Source: CAWBYL01 sp963793025
GTDB taxonomy: Bacteria > Actinomycetota > Acidimicrobiia > Acidimicrobiales > Acidimicrobilacustridaceae
Assembly (NCBI GenBank): GCA_963793025.1
Contig: CAWBYL010000006.1
Location: forward strand, 1,054,001 to 1,118,000
Direction: 5' to 3'
Length of the DNA: 64,000 nt
Made by a program: the position numbers and the translations under genes. Shown in pieces: positions 1 through 8,614 of the stretch. The notes under the pieces are model-generated. The model did no database searches. It was not told where the DNA came from and worked only from the letters and a program-made list of their open reading frames with translations. The stretch's first letter is position 1. Each line of letters starts with the position of its first letter.

Positions 1-1
1 C

Positions 2-343
2 GGCGGCCAGTGGGTCCACACCCTGGCCCGCAACCTCGAGCTGGCGTGGAAGAAGATGCCCAACGAGTTCCCCACCCATCCGCTGGAGGTGCTGCGGCGC
101 AACGTCTGGCTCAACCCCTTCTGGGAGGAGTCGGTCAGCGGCCTGGTCGAGCTGATGGGGGCCGAGCGGGTGTGCTTCGGCTCCGACTTCCCCCATCCCG
201 AGGGCATGGCCGAGCCGCTCCAGTTCCTCGACATGGCCACCGATCTCGGCGACTCGGTGGTCGAGCGGATCATGTCCACCAACATGTACGAGCTGATGGG
301 CCTCACCCGCCCGGCCATGGCGCAGGGCCCGGTGACGGGATGA
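2..343 (+). CDS. Amidohydrolase family (PF04909) protein, C-terminal part
   Basis: The gene enters from the left edge; only the last 113 codons are present. The visible part is the end of a TIM-barrel metal-dependent hydrolase of the amidohydrolase-2 family, which includes decarboxylases such as ACMSD and gamma-resorcylate decarboxylase. The run RVCFGSDFPHPEG carries the aspartate expected on the last barrel strand. It closely matches the end of the amidohydrolase at 15790-17007 (CFGSDYPHPEGLAEP), so the two are paralogues. Substrate cannot be judged. The start lies outside the window. Confidence 0.8.
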   Translation, partial: GGQWVHTLARNLELAWKKMPNEFPTHPLEVLRRNVWLNPFWEESVSGLVELMGAERVCFGSDFPHPEGMAEPLQFLDMATDLGDSVVERIMSTNMYELMGLTRPAMAQGPVTG

Positions 344-381
344 GCGGCCGGCGACGGTACAGCGGCACTACCGGTCGCCAG

Positions 382-387
382 TAGCGT
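382..387 (+). promoter_or_regulatory. Leaderless promoter -10 box (TAGCGT) for the TetR gene
   Basis: TAGCGT is followed by 7 nt and then the ATG at 395. No Shine-Dalgarno sequence fits in that gap. This supports transcription starting at or next to the start codon, and argues for ATG 395 over the in-frame GTG at 386, which would lie inside the -10 box. Confidence 0.55.
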
Positions 388-394
388 GGGGGCA

Positions 395-1186
395 ATGGAG
401 AGCACCGGTGCCGCCCCGTCGACCGTGCCCGACGAGTCCGATGCCGGGGCCGACTGGCAGCGTCGGGTGGTGGGTCGCTCGCTCAACGGCGCCCGCCGCC
501 GCTCGATCGACCGCGGCGCCCGCCTGATCCGGGCCGCGGCCAAGGTGCTCGAGCGCACCAACGGCGAGTCGCTCACCGTGCAGGAGGTCGCCGACGAGGC
601 CGGTCAGTCGCTGCGCACCCTGTACCAGTACTTCGCCAGCAAGGACGACCTGCTGCTGGCCGTCTACGAAGAGGCGATGGGCACCTACGCCCGCATCATC
701 CGAGCCGCCATCGACCCCCTCGACGAGCCCGTCGAGCGACTGGCCGGCTCGATCATCGCCTCGACCCGACTGCCCGCCCTCCACGACAAGTCGGGCATCG
801 ACCGGGGACTGTCACGACTGCGGCTCCAGCTCGGGCAGGCCGACCCGGGGCTCATCGCCCGCTCGCAGGAACCCGTCACCGAGGTCTTCCGGGAGCTGGT
901 CGAGGCGGCCTACACCGCCGCCTCGCCGCAGCTCGTCGGGGTCGAGCAGGGCACCTACTTCGTGCTCGCCGTGCGCAGCTCGTTCACGCTGTCGCTGACG
1001 CTGGGCAACGAGTTCAACGTCGATCTCCCCGAGCCCGTCGACCTGTCCGTGTTCTGCCTCACCGGTCTCGGCATCGAGCGCCCTCGGGACTGGCACGAAG
1101 ACGTCGACGCCCGGCTCGACCTCACCGGGGAGGACGGTCGGTCGATTCTCCGGCGGCTGGCCAAGGGGGTCCCGCCGCCGGCGTGA
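395..1186 (+). CDS. TetR/AcrR family transcriptional regulator
   Basis: A 263-residue TetR-type repressor. The N-terminal helix-turn-helix is clear at about residues 50-90 (LTVQEVADEAGQSLRTLYQY followed by FASKDDLL). The C-terminal ligand-binding region is all helical and not assignable to a ligand. It sits immediately upstream of, and in the same direction as, the acyl-CoA operon starting at 1300, with a 16-bp perfect palindrome (1270-1285) between, so it probably controls that operon. Start ATG 395 is chosen because a -10 box lies 7 nt before it. Confidence 0.85.
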   Translation: MESTGAAPSTVPDESDAGADWQRRVVGRSLNGARRRSIDRGARLIRAAAKVLERTNGESLTVQEVADEAGQSLRTLYQYFASKDDLLLAVYEEAMGTYARIIRAAIDPLDEPVERLAGSIIASTRLPALHDKSGIDRGLSRLRLQLGQADPGLIARSQEPVTEVFRELVEAAYTAASPQLVGVEQGTYFVLAVRSSFTLSLTLGNEFNVDLPEPVDLSVFCLTGLGIERPRDWHEDVDARLDLTGEDGRSILRRLAKGVPPPA

Positions 1187-1269
1187 GCCGGCACCTCGAG
1201 GTCGCTCCGCTGCTCTGTTGGATCTGTCCCGAGCCCGCGTCCTACTCTCATTACATCTAGATCTTTTGC

Positions 1270-1285
1270 GTCGTCGATCGACGAC
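1270..1285. promoter_or_regulatory. Perfect 16-bp palindrome, candidate TetR operator
   Basis: GTCGTCGATCGACGAC reads the same on both strands. It lies 14 nt before the ATG of the acyl-CoA dehydrogenase at 1300 and just after an AT-rich stretch (ATTACATCTAGATC, 1249-1262) that may hold the promoter. The adjacent TetR gene makes an operator role likely. A short 5'-leader hairpin is the alternative. Confidence 0.45.
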
Positions 1286-1299
1286 ACCAGGGGGATTCG

Positions 1300-2280
1300 A
1301 TGCAGTTCCGCTTCGACGAGGACCAGGTGGCGATGCGCGACGCCGTGCGGGCGTTGTGCGCTGACCACTTCGCCCTCGACGCGGCGGCCAGCCGGGAGGG
1401 CCAGGCCGCAGCCGACCGCGCCTGGGCCGGGCTGGCGGGGCTCGGCGTGCTCGACCTGTTGGGCGACGACGACTCGGGCTTCGGTCTGGTCGAGGCGTCC
1501 CTGGTCTTCGAGGAGCTGGGCGCCCACCTGGTCGGCGGGCCCGTCCTGTGGACCACCATCGCCTCCCGATGGGCTCCGGGGGCGGCCGACGGAACGGTGC
1601 GGATCACCGGCGTGGAGGCCACCGGCTCCGCCGCCGGACCGTTCGTGGTCGACCACGGCGACGAGTCCGACGTGCTGGTCGTCGTCCGCCCCGACCGGGC
1701 CGAGCTCGTCCGGTGGGCCGACGTCGGCGGAGGCGAGGCCGGCCACCCGATGGACCCGCTCACGCCGGTGACGATCCTCGCGTCGCTCCCCGACGGTGAG
1801 GTCGTGGCCGAGGGGAGCGCGGTCGACGACCTTCGCCGCTCCGGGGAGATCCTGAGCGCCGCACTGCTCGTGGGCGGCGCCCAGGGCGCCCTCGACGTGG
1901 CCCGTGACTACGCCCTCGAGCGCGAGCAGTTCGGCGTGCCCATCGGCTCCTTCCAGGCCGTCAAGCACCTCCTGGCCGACATGTACGTGCGGGTCGAGAT
2001 GGCCCGGGCGGCCACCTACGCGGCGGCGGCCATCGCCGCCGGCCGGGGCGACGGTGACGCCGGGCGGGCGGCCGCCGCGGCCAAGCACCTCGCCGGTGAC
2101 GCCGGCATCGCCAACGGGCGCACCGCCGTGCAGGTGCTGGGCGGCATGGGTTTCACGTGGGAGATGCTCCCGCACTACTTCCTCAAGCGGGCCTGGAGCC
2201 TCGACCTCGCCTTCGGCTCCTCGAGCGTCCACGCCGCCCGGCTCGGCGCGTCGGTCGGCACCGAGGTGGCGTCGGCATGA
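1300..2280 (+). CDS. Acyl-CoA dehydrogenase, short type
   Basis: A 326-residue flavin acyl-CoA dehydrogenase, which would introduce a 2,3-double bond in an acyl-CoA. The C-terminal half shows the family signature LEREQFGVPIGSFQAVKHLL and the GGMGFTWE segment. It is shorter than the usual 380-400 residues, like the partner subunits of heteromeric mycobacterial FadE pairs used on steroid side chains. The second ACAD at 6184-7369 could be its partner; that is inference. The start has a good AGGGGG site. The stop overlaps the next gene by ATGA, so this begins an operon running to about 12.7 kb. Confidence 0.88.
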   Translation: MQFRFDEDQVAMRDAVRALCADHFALDAAASREGQAAADRAWAGLAGLGVLDLLGDDDSGFGLVEASLVFEELGAHLVGGPVLWTTIASRWAPGAADGTVRITGVEATGSAAGPFVVDHGDESDVLVVVRPDRAELVRWADVGGGEAGHPMDPLTPVTILASLPDGEVVAEGSAVDDLRRSGEILSAALLVGGAQGALDVARDYALEREQFGVPIGSFQAVKHLLADMYVRVEMARAATYAAAAIAAGRGDGDAGRAAAAAKHLAGDAGIANGRTAVQVLGGMGFTWEMLPHYFLKRAWSLDLAFGSSSVHAARLGASVGTEVASA

Positions 2281-3081
2281 GCGAGGATCACGACGGCGTC
2301 GTCATCGAAGTCACCGACGGAGCCCTGCGCATCCGCCTCGACCGGCCGGCCCGCAAGAACTCGCTGCCCGTCGCCGCCATCGCCCGCATCGTGGAGGCCC
2401 TCGAAGCCGCGGCCCTCGACGAGACCCTGCGGGTCGTGGTCATCAGCAGCACCGGCGACGACTTCTGCTCCGGCGCCGACTGGGTCGCCACCAACGCCAA
2501 GGACGGGCCCCGGCCCCGCACCGGCAGCATCCAGCGCCGCACCCCTCTCCAGGCCCACCGCTTCATCGAGCTCATCATGGAGATCCAGCTCCCGGTGGTG
2601 GCCGTCGTCAAGGGCTGGGCCGCCGGTCTCGGATGCCAGATCGCCGTTGCCGCCGACTTCACCGTGGCCGCCGAATCGAGCCGCTTCTGGGAGCCCTTCC
2701 TCGATCGCGGCTTCAGCCCCGACAGCGGCGCCACCTGGCTCCTCCCTCGCCTCGTCGGGGTGGCCCGGGCCAAGGAGATGCTGTTGCTCGGACGGAAGCT
2801 CTCGGGCGCCGAAGCGGCCGAGTGGGGCCTCGTCCACCGGGCGGTGCCCGACGATCGAGCTCGACGCCGCCGCCGAGGAGCTGGTGGGCCAGCTGGCGGC
2901 GGCGCCGACCGTCGCCGTCGGCCTGACCAAGCGCTGCATCCACCGGGCCCTCGACTCCTCGCTGGCCGACGCCATGGAGGCCGAGGCCAACGCCCTCGAG
3001 CTGAGCTCACGATCCCTCGACTTCAAGGAGGGCCTGTCCGCCTTCCGCGAAGGCCGACCGCCCCACTTCTCGGGCTCCTAG
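2277..3081 (+). CDS. Enoyl-CoA hydratase/isomerase family, PaaG-like (one frameshift)
   Basis: A crotonase-fold CoA enzyme of about 267 residues. The reading frame breaks at about 2860: a single extra base in GACGATCGAG moves the C-terminal half (from about 2862, beginning ELDAAAEELVGQ) into the next frame. Both halves are well conserved, so an error in the sequence is likelier than a dead gene. Around the active site the canonical first catalytic Glu is Gln (GLGCQIAVAAD) and the second Glu is missing. An Asp stands at the PaaG/isomerase position (LDRGFSPDSG), pointing to isomerase rather than hydratase chemistry. ATGA overlap with the dehydrogenase upstream. Confidence 0.8.
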
Positions 3082-3093
3082 ACAGGAAGAGAC

Positions 3094-3903
3094 GTGCCCA
3101 TGGACTTCGAGAGCATCCAGTACGAGGTCGCCGATCGGGTGGCGACGATCACCCTCGACCGGCCCGAGCAGCTGAACGCCCTCAGCCCGGCCATGATCAA
3201 CGAGCTGCGCACCGCCTACGCCGCGGCCGAGGCCGACGACGACGTGTGGACCCTCCTCGTCACCGGCAACGGACGGGCCTTCTGCACCGGCGCCGACGTC
3301 ACCGAGATCCCCGACGACGGCCGCGTCGTCTACGACGAGCCCTACCTCTCGACCTTCCCCCAGTGGGAGGCCCCGCAGGAGGGCACACCGCCGTTCCGCT
3401 CCATGACCAAGCCGATCCTCGTGGCCGTCAACGGGCTCTGTTGCGGCGCCGGCCTCGACTGGGTCACGACCGGCGACATCGTGATCTGCTCGGACCAGGC
3501 CCAGTTCTTCGACCCCCACGTGAGCATCGGCCTGGTGTCGGGCCGCGAGGTCGTCCGGCTGGCCCGGGCCCTGCCCACCCACATCGCCATGCGAATGGCC
3601 ATCATGGGCAAGCACGAGCGCATGCCGGCACCGCGGGCGTACGAGCTCGGCCTGGTGTCGGAGGTGGTGCCCCACGACGACCTCGTGGCCCGGGCCCTGG
3701 AGATCGCCGCCGTCGTGAACCGCAACGCCCCGCTGGCCGTACGAGGCACGCGCCTGGCCATTCGCCGGGGCCTCGACCTGCCCATGCACGACGCCGAGGT
3801 CATGGCCGAGACCTTCCGGGAACGGGTGGTGCGCACCGACGACGCCAAGGAGGGCCCCCAGGCCTTCATGGAGAAGCGCCCGCCGGAGTGGAAGTGCCGA
3901 TGA
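3094..3903 (+). CDS. Enoyl-CoA hydratase/isomerase family protein, atypical active site
   Basis: A 269-residue crotonase-fold protein, intact. N-terminal signature ATITLDRPEQLNALS and the oxyanion region NGRAFCTGADV are clear. The two canonical glutamates are replaced: GAGLDW has Asp at the first site and FFDPHVSIGLV has His at the second. Hydration by the classical mechanism is therefore doubtful; isomerase, hydrolase or retro-aldol type activity on a CoA ester is possible. GTG start at 3094 is preceded by AGGAAGAG. It is close in sequence to the next gene, so the pair arose by duplication. Overlaps it by ATGA. Confidence 0.85.
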   Translation: MPMDFESIQYEVADRVATITLDRPEQLNALSPAMINELRTAYAAAEADDDVWTLLVTGNGRAFCTGADVTEIPDDGRVVYDEPYLSTFPQWEAPQEGTPPFRSMTKPILVAVNGLCCGAGLDWVTTGDIVICSDQAQFFDPHVSIGLVSGREVVRLARALPTHIAMRMAIMGKHERMPAPRAYELGLVSEVVPHDDLVARALEIAAVVNRNAPLAVRGTRLAIRRGLDLPMHDAEVMAETFRERVVRTDDAKEGPQAFMEKRPPEWKCR

Positions 3904-4700
3904 GCGACCGGCCCGTCAACGACGCCGACTACGAGACGATCCTCTACGAGACCTCGGACGACCACGTCGCCACCATCACCTTGAACCGGCCCGAGGCCCT
4001 CAACGCCTTCGACCGGCAGATGTGCGAGGAGGTCCGCCACGCCTGGAAGCGGGTCAAGGACGACCCCGACGTCCACGTCGCGGTGGTGCGCGCCGCCGGC
4101 GACCGGGCCTTCTGCTCGGGCGTCGACACCCGCAAGTCCTACGGCCAGCCCGACGACGTCTGGAACCACGAGGACCCCGGCGAGCTCCTCAGCCCCAAGG
4201 GGCAACAGGTGTGGAAGCCCGTGGTGTGCGCCGTGCACGGCATCTGCACGGCGGGCGCGTTCTACTTCCTGAACGAGGCCGACATCGTCATCTGCTCGCC
4301 CGACGCCACCTTCTTCGACTCCCACGTCACCTACGGGCTCGTGTCCGCTCTCGAACCGGTCGGGCTCATGCGCAAGATCGGGCTGGCCGACACCCTGCGC
4401 ATCGCCCTGACCGGCAACGACGAGCGGGTCACAGCGGAGACCGCCCTGCACATCCGCCTGGTCACCGAGATCGTCGAGCGCGACGAGCTCTGGGTCCGGG
4501 CCCACGAGATCGCCGCCGGCATCGCCCGCAAGCCGAAGTCCGCCACCCAGGGCACCGTGCGGGCCATCTGGGAATCCCTCGACAAGCCCTACCGCGCCGC
4601 CATGGCCCAGAACCTGATCTACACCCGCCTGGGCAACCCCATCGGCCAGGCCGAGGTGGCCGAGAAGGGCCCGGACCGTCCCGAGCCGAGGCGGCGGTGA
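3900..4700 (+). CDS. Enoyl-CoA hydratase/isomerase family protein, atypical active site
   Basis: A 266-residue crotonase-fold protein, third in a row. ATITLNRPEALNAF and RAFCSGVD mark the fold. The usual GGG(x)E active-site loop reads CTAGAFYFLNEAD, so the first Glu is lost, and the second site reads FFDSHVTYGLV with His. This His-type subgroup is shared with the preceding gene. The two may act on successive intermediates or as a heteromer. The stop overlaps the GTG of the following ligase (GTGA at 4697). Confidence 0.84.
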   Translation: MSDRPVNDADYETILYETSDDHVATITLNRPEALNAFDRQMCEEVRHAWKRVKDDPDVHVAVVRAAGDRAFCSGVDTRKSYGQPDDVWNHEDPGELLSPKGQQVWKPVVCAVHGICTAGAFYFLNEADIVICSPDATFFDSHVTYGLVSALEPVGLMRKIGLADTLRIALTGNDERVTAETALHIRLVTEIVERDELWVRAHEIAAGIARKPKSATQGTVRAIWESLDKPYRAAMAQNLIYTRLGNPIGQAEVAEKGPDRPEPRRR

Positions 4701-6184
4701 CCGAGCCGGACCGACCCGAGCTGAGCCGCCGGATCGGCCAGGTGCTGGCCCTCGACCCGGGTGCCGACGCCTTCGAGTTCGAGGGGCAGTGGCACACCTG
4801 GGGCGAGTTGGGGGCCACCGCCGCCGCCGTCGGCCCGCTCGTCGCCCCCGGTGCCCGCGTCGGCCTCTTGCTCCGGAACCGGCCGCCCCAGCTCGGGTTG
4901 CTCCTGGGGCTGCTGGCCGCCGGGGCCACCGTGGTGGCCGTCAACCCCGGCCGGGGTGACGACCGCGTGCGGTCTGACCTGGCCGAGCTCGACCTGGCCG
5001 TGCTGGCCGGCGAGCCCGACGACCTCGACGCCTTCGGGGCCAGCAGCCTTGCCCCCGTGCGCCTGACCAGCGCCCGCCTGGGCGAGATCGGCACGGCCGG
5101 CACCGCGGCCGAGGGGGGTCCTGCGGCCACCGGTCCGCACCCCGGGGTGGCGGTGGAGATGCTGACCAGCGGCACCACCGGCGCACCCAAGCGGATCCCG
5201 CTCACCTACGACACCTTCCTACGGGTCCTGGTCGGCGCCAAGCACTACGAGAAGGACGCGGCCACCGACGTCCGGCTCCGCTCCGGCGTCGTCATCGTCA
5301 ACGCCCCGCTCGTGCACGTCGGTGGTCTGTTCCGGGTGCTGCAGTGCGTGAACGACGGTCGCCGCTTCTGCCTGCTCGAGCGGTTCCGGGTCGACCAGTG
5401 GGTCGACGCCGTGCGCCGCCACCGCCCCAAGACGGTGAGCCTGGTCCCCGCCGCCCTGCGCATGGTCCTCGACGCCGACCTCGACCCCGCTGACCTCACC
5501 AGCCTCCGATCGGTGATCTCCGGCACCGCACCGCTGTCGCCCGACGACGCCGACACGTTCTTCCAGCGCTACGGCGTCCCCGTGCTCATCTCCTACGGCG
5601 CCACCGAGTTCGGCGGCGGCGTGGCCGGATGGAACCTGCCCGACCACGAGCGCTGGTGGGCCGAGAAGCGGGGCAGCGTGGGCCGCGCCCACGCCGGGTG
5701 CGAGCTGCGCGTCGTCGACCCCGACACCGGCGAGCCCCTCGCCGCCGACCAGGAGGGCCTCCTCGAGGTGAGGGCCCGCCAGATCGGTGACGGCCGCGAG
5801 TGGACCCACACCACCGACGTGGCCCGCATCGACGACGACGGCTTCCTGTGGATCCTCGGCCGGGCCGACCAGGCCATCATCCGGGGCGGGTTCAAGGTGC
5901 TCCCCGACACCGTGCGCGGCGCCCTCGAAGGCGACCCCCGGGTGCTGGGTGCCGCCGTCGTCGGCCGCGACGACGAACGGCTCGGCTCGGTTCCGGTGGC
6001 CGCCGTCGAGCTGCGATCCGACGCCGGCTCGGTGTCACCCGACGACCTGCTCGACGCCGCCGCCAAGGTGCTGGCGCGCTACGAGCTGCCCGACGAGGTC
6101 AAGGTCGTCGCCACCCTGCCCCGCACCCCGTCGGGGAAGGTCGACCTCACCGCCGTGCGCGACCTCTTCACGGTGGAGCCCTGA
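4697..6184 (+). CDS. AMP-dependent acyl-CoA synthetase/ligase (ANL superfamily)
   Basis: A 495-residue adenylate-forming enzyme, expected to convert a carboxylic acid plus ATP and CoA into an acyl-CoA. Motifs in order: phosphate loop LTSGTTGAPKR (about residue 155), YGATEFGG (A5-like, about residue 298), the hinge region ILGRADQAIIRGGFK, and the catalytic lysine segment RTPSGKVDL near the C-terminus. Complete and intact. Placed between the crotonases and the second dehydrogenase with 1-4 nt overlaps, so it most likely activates the operon's substrate. Confidence 0.88.
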   Translation: MTEPDRPELSRRIGQVLALDPGADAFEFEGQWHTWGELGATAAAVGPLVAPGARVGLLLRNRPPQLGLLLGLLAAGATVVAVNPGRGDDRVRSDLAELDLAVLAGEPDDLDAFGASSLAPVRLTSARLGEIGTAGTAAEGGPAATGPHPGVAVEMLTSGTTGAPKRIPLTYDTFLRVLVGAKHYEKDAATDVRLRSGVVIVNAPLVHVGGLFRVLQCVNDGRRFCLLERFRVDQWVDAVRRHRPKTVSLVPAALRMVLDADLDPADLTSLRSVISGTAPLSPDDADTFFQRYGVPVLISYGATEFGGGVAGWNLPDHERWWAEKRGSVGRAHAGCELRVVDPDTGEPLAADQEGLLEVRARQIGDGREWTHTTDVARIDDDGFLWILGRADQAIIRGGFKVLPDTVRGALEGDPRVLGAAVVGRDDERLGSVPVAAVELRSDAGSVSPDDLLDAAAKVLARYELPDEVKVVATLPRTPSGKVDLTAVRDLFTVEP

Positions 6185-7369
6185 TGGATCTGACCTACAG
6201 CGCCAGCGACGAGGCCTTCCGGGCCGAGGTTCGGGAGTGGTTGGAAGCCGCAGTGCCCGAGCACGGCCCGCCGCCGCCCCCCGGGGACTGGCCCGCCCGT
6301 CGTGCCTACGACACGGCCTGGCAGCGCAAGCTCTACGACGCCGGGTACGCCGGGGTGAACTGGCCCGCCGAGTTCGGTGGGCGGGGGCTTCCCGTCACCC
6401 AGCAGCTCGTGTACCTGGAGGAGTACGCCCGGGCCGACGCCCCCTACATCAGCGTCAACTTCGTCGGCCTGATGCACGCCGGACCGACCCTCATCGCCGA
6501 GGGGACCGACGAGCAGCGGGCCCACCACCTGCCCCGCATCCTCAAGGGCGAGACCGTCTGGGCCCAGGGCTTCTCCGAGCCCGAGGCCGGGTCCGACCTG
6601 GCGTCGCTGCGCACCCGGGCGGTGCGCGACGGCGACCGCTACGTCGTCAACGGCCAGAAGATCTGGAGCACCCGGGCCCACGTGGCCGACTGGTGCGAGC
6701 TGCTGGTGCGCACCGACCCCGACGCCCCCAAGCACAAGGGCATCACCTGGCTGATCCTCGACATGCACCAGCCCGGCGTCGAGGTGCGACCCATGCGCAC
6801 GATCGACGGGGAGAGCCACTTCTGCGAGGTCTTCCTCACCGACGCCGTCGTGCCCGTCACCGACCGGGTCGGCGCCGAGAACGACGGCTGGCGGGTCACC
6901 AACGTCACCCTCCGCTTCGAGCGAGGCACCGCCTTCGCCCAACACATCATCACCCTGCGGTCCCAGCTGCGGCGCCTCGTGGAGATGGCCCAGAAGCTGC
7001 CCGGCGAGAGCGGGCGCGGCGTGGGACGACCCCATCCTGCAGGCCCAGGTCGGGCACCTCGAGGCCAGCCTGGACGCCCTCTGGCGCATGACCCAGAAGG
7101 GCATCGCCGAGGCCGAGGCCACGGGCATGCCCTCACCGACCGGCTCGGCGGTGAAGCTGCGGTTCAGCGAGCTCAGCCAGGAGCTGAGCGAGCTGGCGGT
7201 GCGGGTGCTCGGGCGCCTGGCCCTGGGCGGGGTGCGCATCGACGGGATCGACGGCGTGGAGGTGGCCCGGGAGTACTTCTGGTCGCTGCAGTACACGATC
7301 GCCGCCGGCACCTCCCAGATCCAACGGAACCTGGTGGCCGAGCGGATCCTCGGGATGCCGAGGCGCTGA
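6184..7369 (+). CDS. Acyl-CoA dehydrogenase (one frameshift)
   Basis: About 394 residues once a +1 shift near 7018 is bridged. The first 280 residues carry GFSEPEAGSD and the FAD-binding run VNGQKIWST; the remaining part (from about 7025) contains the C-terminal helices and QYTIAAGTSQIQRN. The break lies in GCGCGGCGTGG and is a single extra base; both parts are conserved. The start ATG shares one base with the stop of the ligase. It may form a mixed complex with the short ACAD at 1300-2280, as known for FadE pairs in mycobacteria; this is inference from operon context. Confidence 0.82.
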
Positions 7370-7423
7370 ACCGATCGGTTCCGGGGGGACCGGCGGCCGG
7401 TGACACACGAGAGAGGGACGGCA

Positions 7424-8609
7424 TTGGAGCAGGTTCTCGAGGGGGTGCGGGTTCTCGACTACGGGCGGTTCATCGCCGCGCCGTGGTGCAGCGCCCTGTT
7501 GGCCGACATGGGCGCGGACGTCATCCGCGTCGAGAAGCGCGAGGGAGGCGAGGACCGGTGGGTGCAGGCCGTCACCGAGGGCGGCGAAGGCGGAACGTTC
7601 CTCCAGTGCAATCGCAACAAGCGCTCGCTCACCCTCGACTCCACCACCGAGGAGGGCGCCGAGATCACCCGGCGCCTCGTGGCCGGCGCCGACATCGTGG
7701 TGGCCAACATGCCCCTCGCCGGCATGCGGGCCAGCGGCCTCGACTACGAGAGCCTCACCGCGGTCAAGCCCGACATCATCCTGGCCAGCGCCACCGCCTA
7801 CGGCGACGGCGGGCCCTACAGCGACCGGGTGGGCTTCGACGGCACCGGTCAGGTGCTGTCCGGCGCGGTCTACCGCCAGGGGCTGCCCGACCAGCCCATC
7901 CGCACGGTGGTGCCCTACGCCGACTTCGGCACGGCCATGACCCTCGCCCTCGGCACCATGATGGCGCTCTACCACCGCCAGGCCACCGGGCGGGGCCAAC
8001 ACGTCGAGGGGGCGCTGCTGCCCACCGCGTTGATGATGTCGAACGCCTTCCTCATCGAGCGCGATCTGCTCGGCGTGGAGAAGCCCCGCATGGCCAATCG
8101 GGGCACCTCGGTGGCGCCCGTGTGACCTCTACCGGGTCACCGACGGGTGGGTGCTGGTGCAGATCGCCGGTCCGCCCATGTTCAAGCGCTGGTGCCGTCT
8201 CGTCGACCGCCTCGACCTGTTCGACGATCCCCGCTTCGCCGACGACGACCTGCGCTGGGAGAACGGCGACGTCCTCAACGACCTGATGCAGGCGTGGTGT
8301 GACGGCAAGACCAAGGCCGAAGCCATGGTCCTGCTGGAGGCGGCCAAGCTGCCGGCGGCGCCGCTGCAGTCGCCCCAGGAGGTCCTCGAGGACCCCCATG
8401 TCGAGGCCATGGGCTACCTGAACCGGGTGCCCTACCCGGGGGCGTCGCACCCGGTGCCGATCGTCGAGACCCCGTTCCGCCTGTCGGAGACGCCGGGCAC
8501 GATCCGCCGGCGCGCCCCTCTGCTCGGGGAGCACACCGACGAGATCCTCGCCGAGGTCGGCTACGACGCCGACCGGATCGCGGAGCTGCGGGCGGGCGAG
8601 ATCGTCTGA
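7424..8609 (+). CDS. CaiB/BaiF family III CoA-transferase / alpha-methylacyl-CoA racemase-like (one frameshift)
   Basis: About 394 residues after joining two frames at about 8115. The N-terminus LEGVRVLDYGRFIAAPWC and the segment VVPYADFGTA, which holds the aspartate equivalent to the catalytic Asp of formyl-CoA transferase, identify family III. Members either swap CoA between acids or racemise 2-methyl branches; beside two dehydrogenases a racemase role for a methyl-branched substrate is attractive but unproven. A TTG start at 7424 is preferred because GAGAGGGAC precedes it; the upstream GTG at 7400 is the alternative. The break is one extra base in GCGCCCGTGTGAC. Confidence 0.8.
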
Positions 8610-8614
8610 TCCGC

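Noticed and set aside
955..2232. 425-codon open frame antisense to the TetR and acyl-CoA dehydrogenase genes
   Set aside because: High-GC shadow frame; low-complexity His/Gly/Arg/Val composition, no domain, fully overlaps conserved genes.
2157..4700. 847-codon frame covering two crotonases
   Set aside because: Joins the first crotonase N-terminus, an Arg/Pro-rich shadow stretch and the third crotonase; an artefact of the frameshift near 2860.
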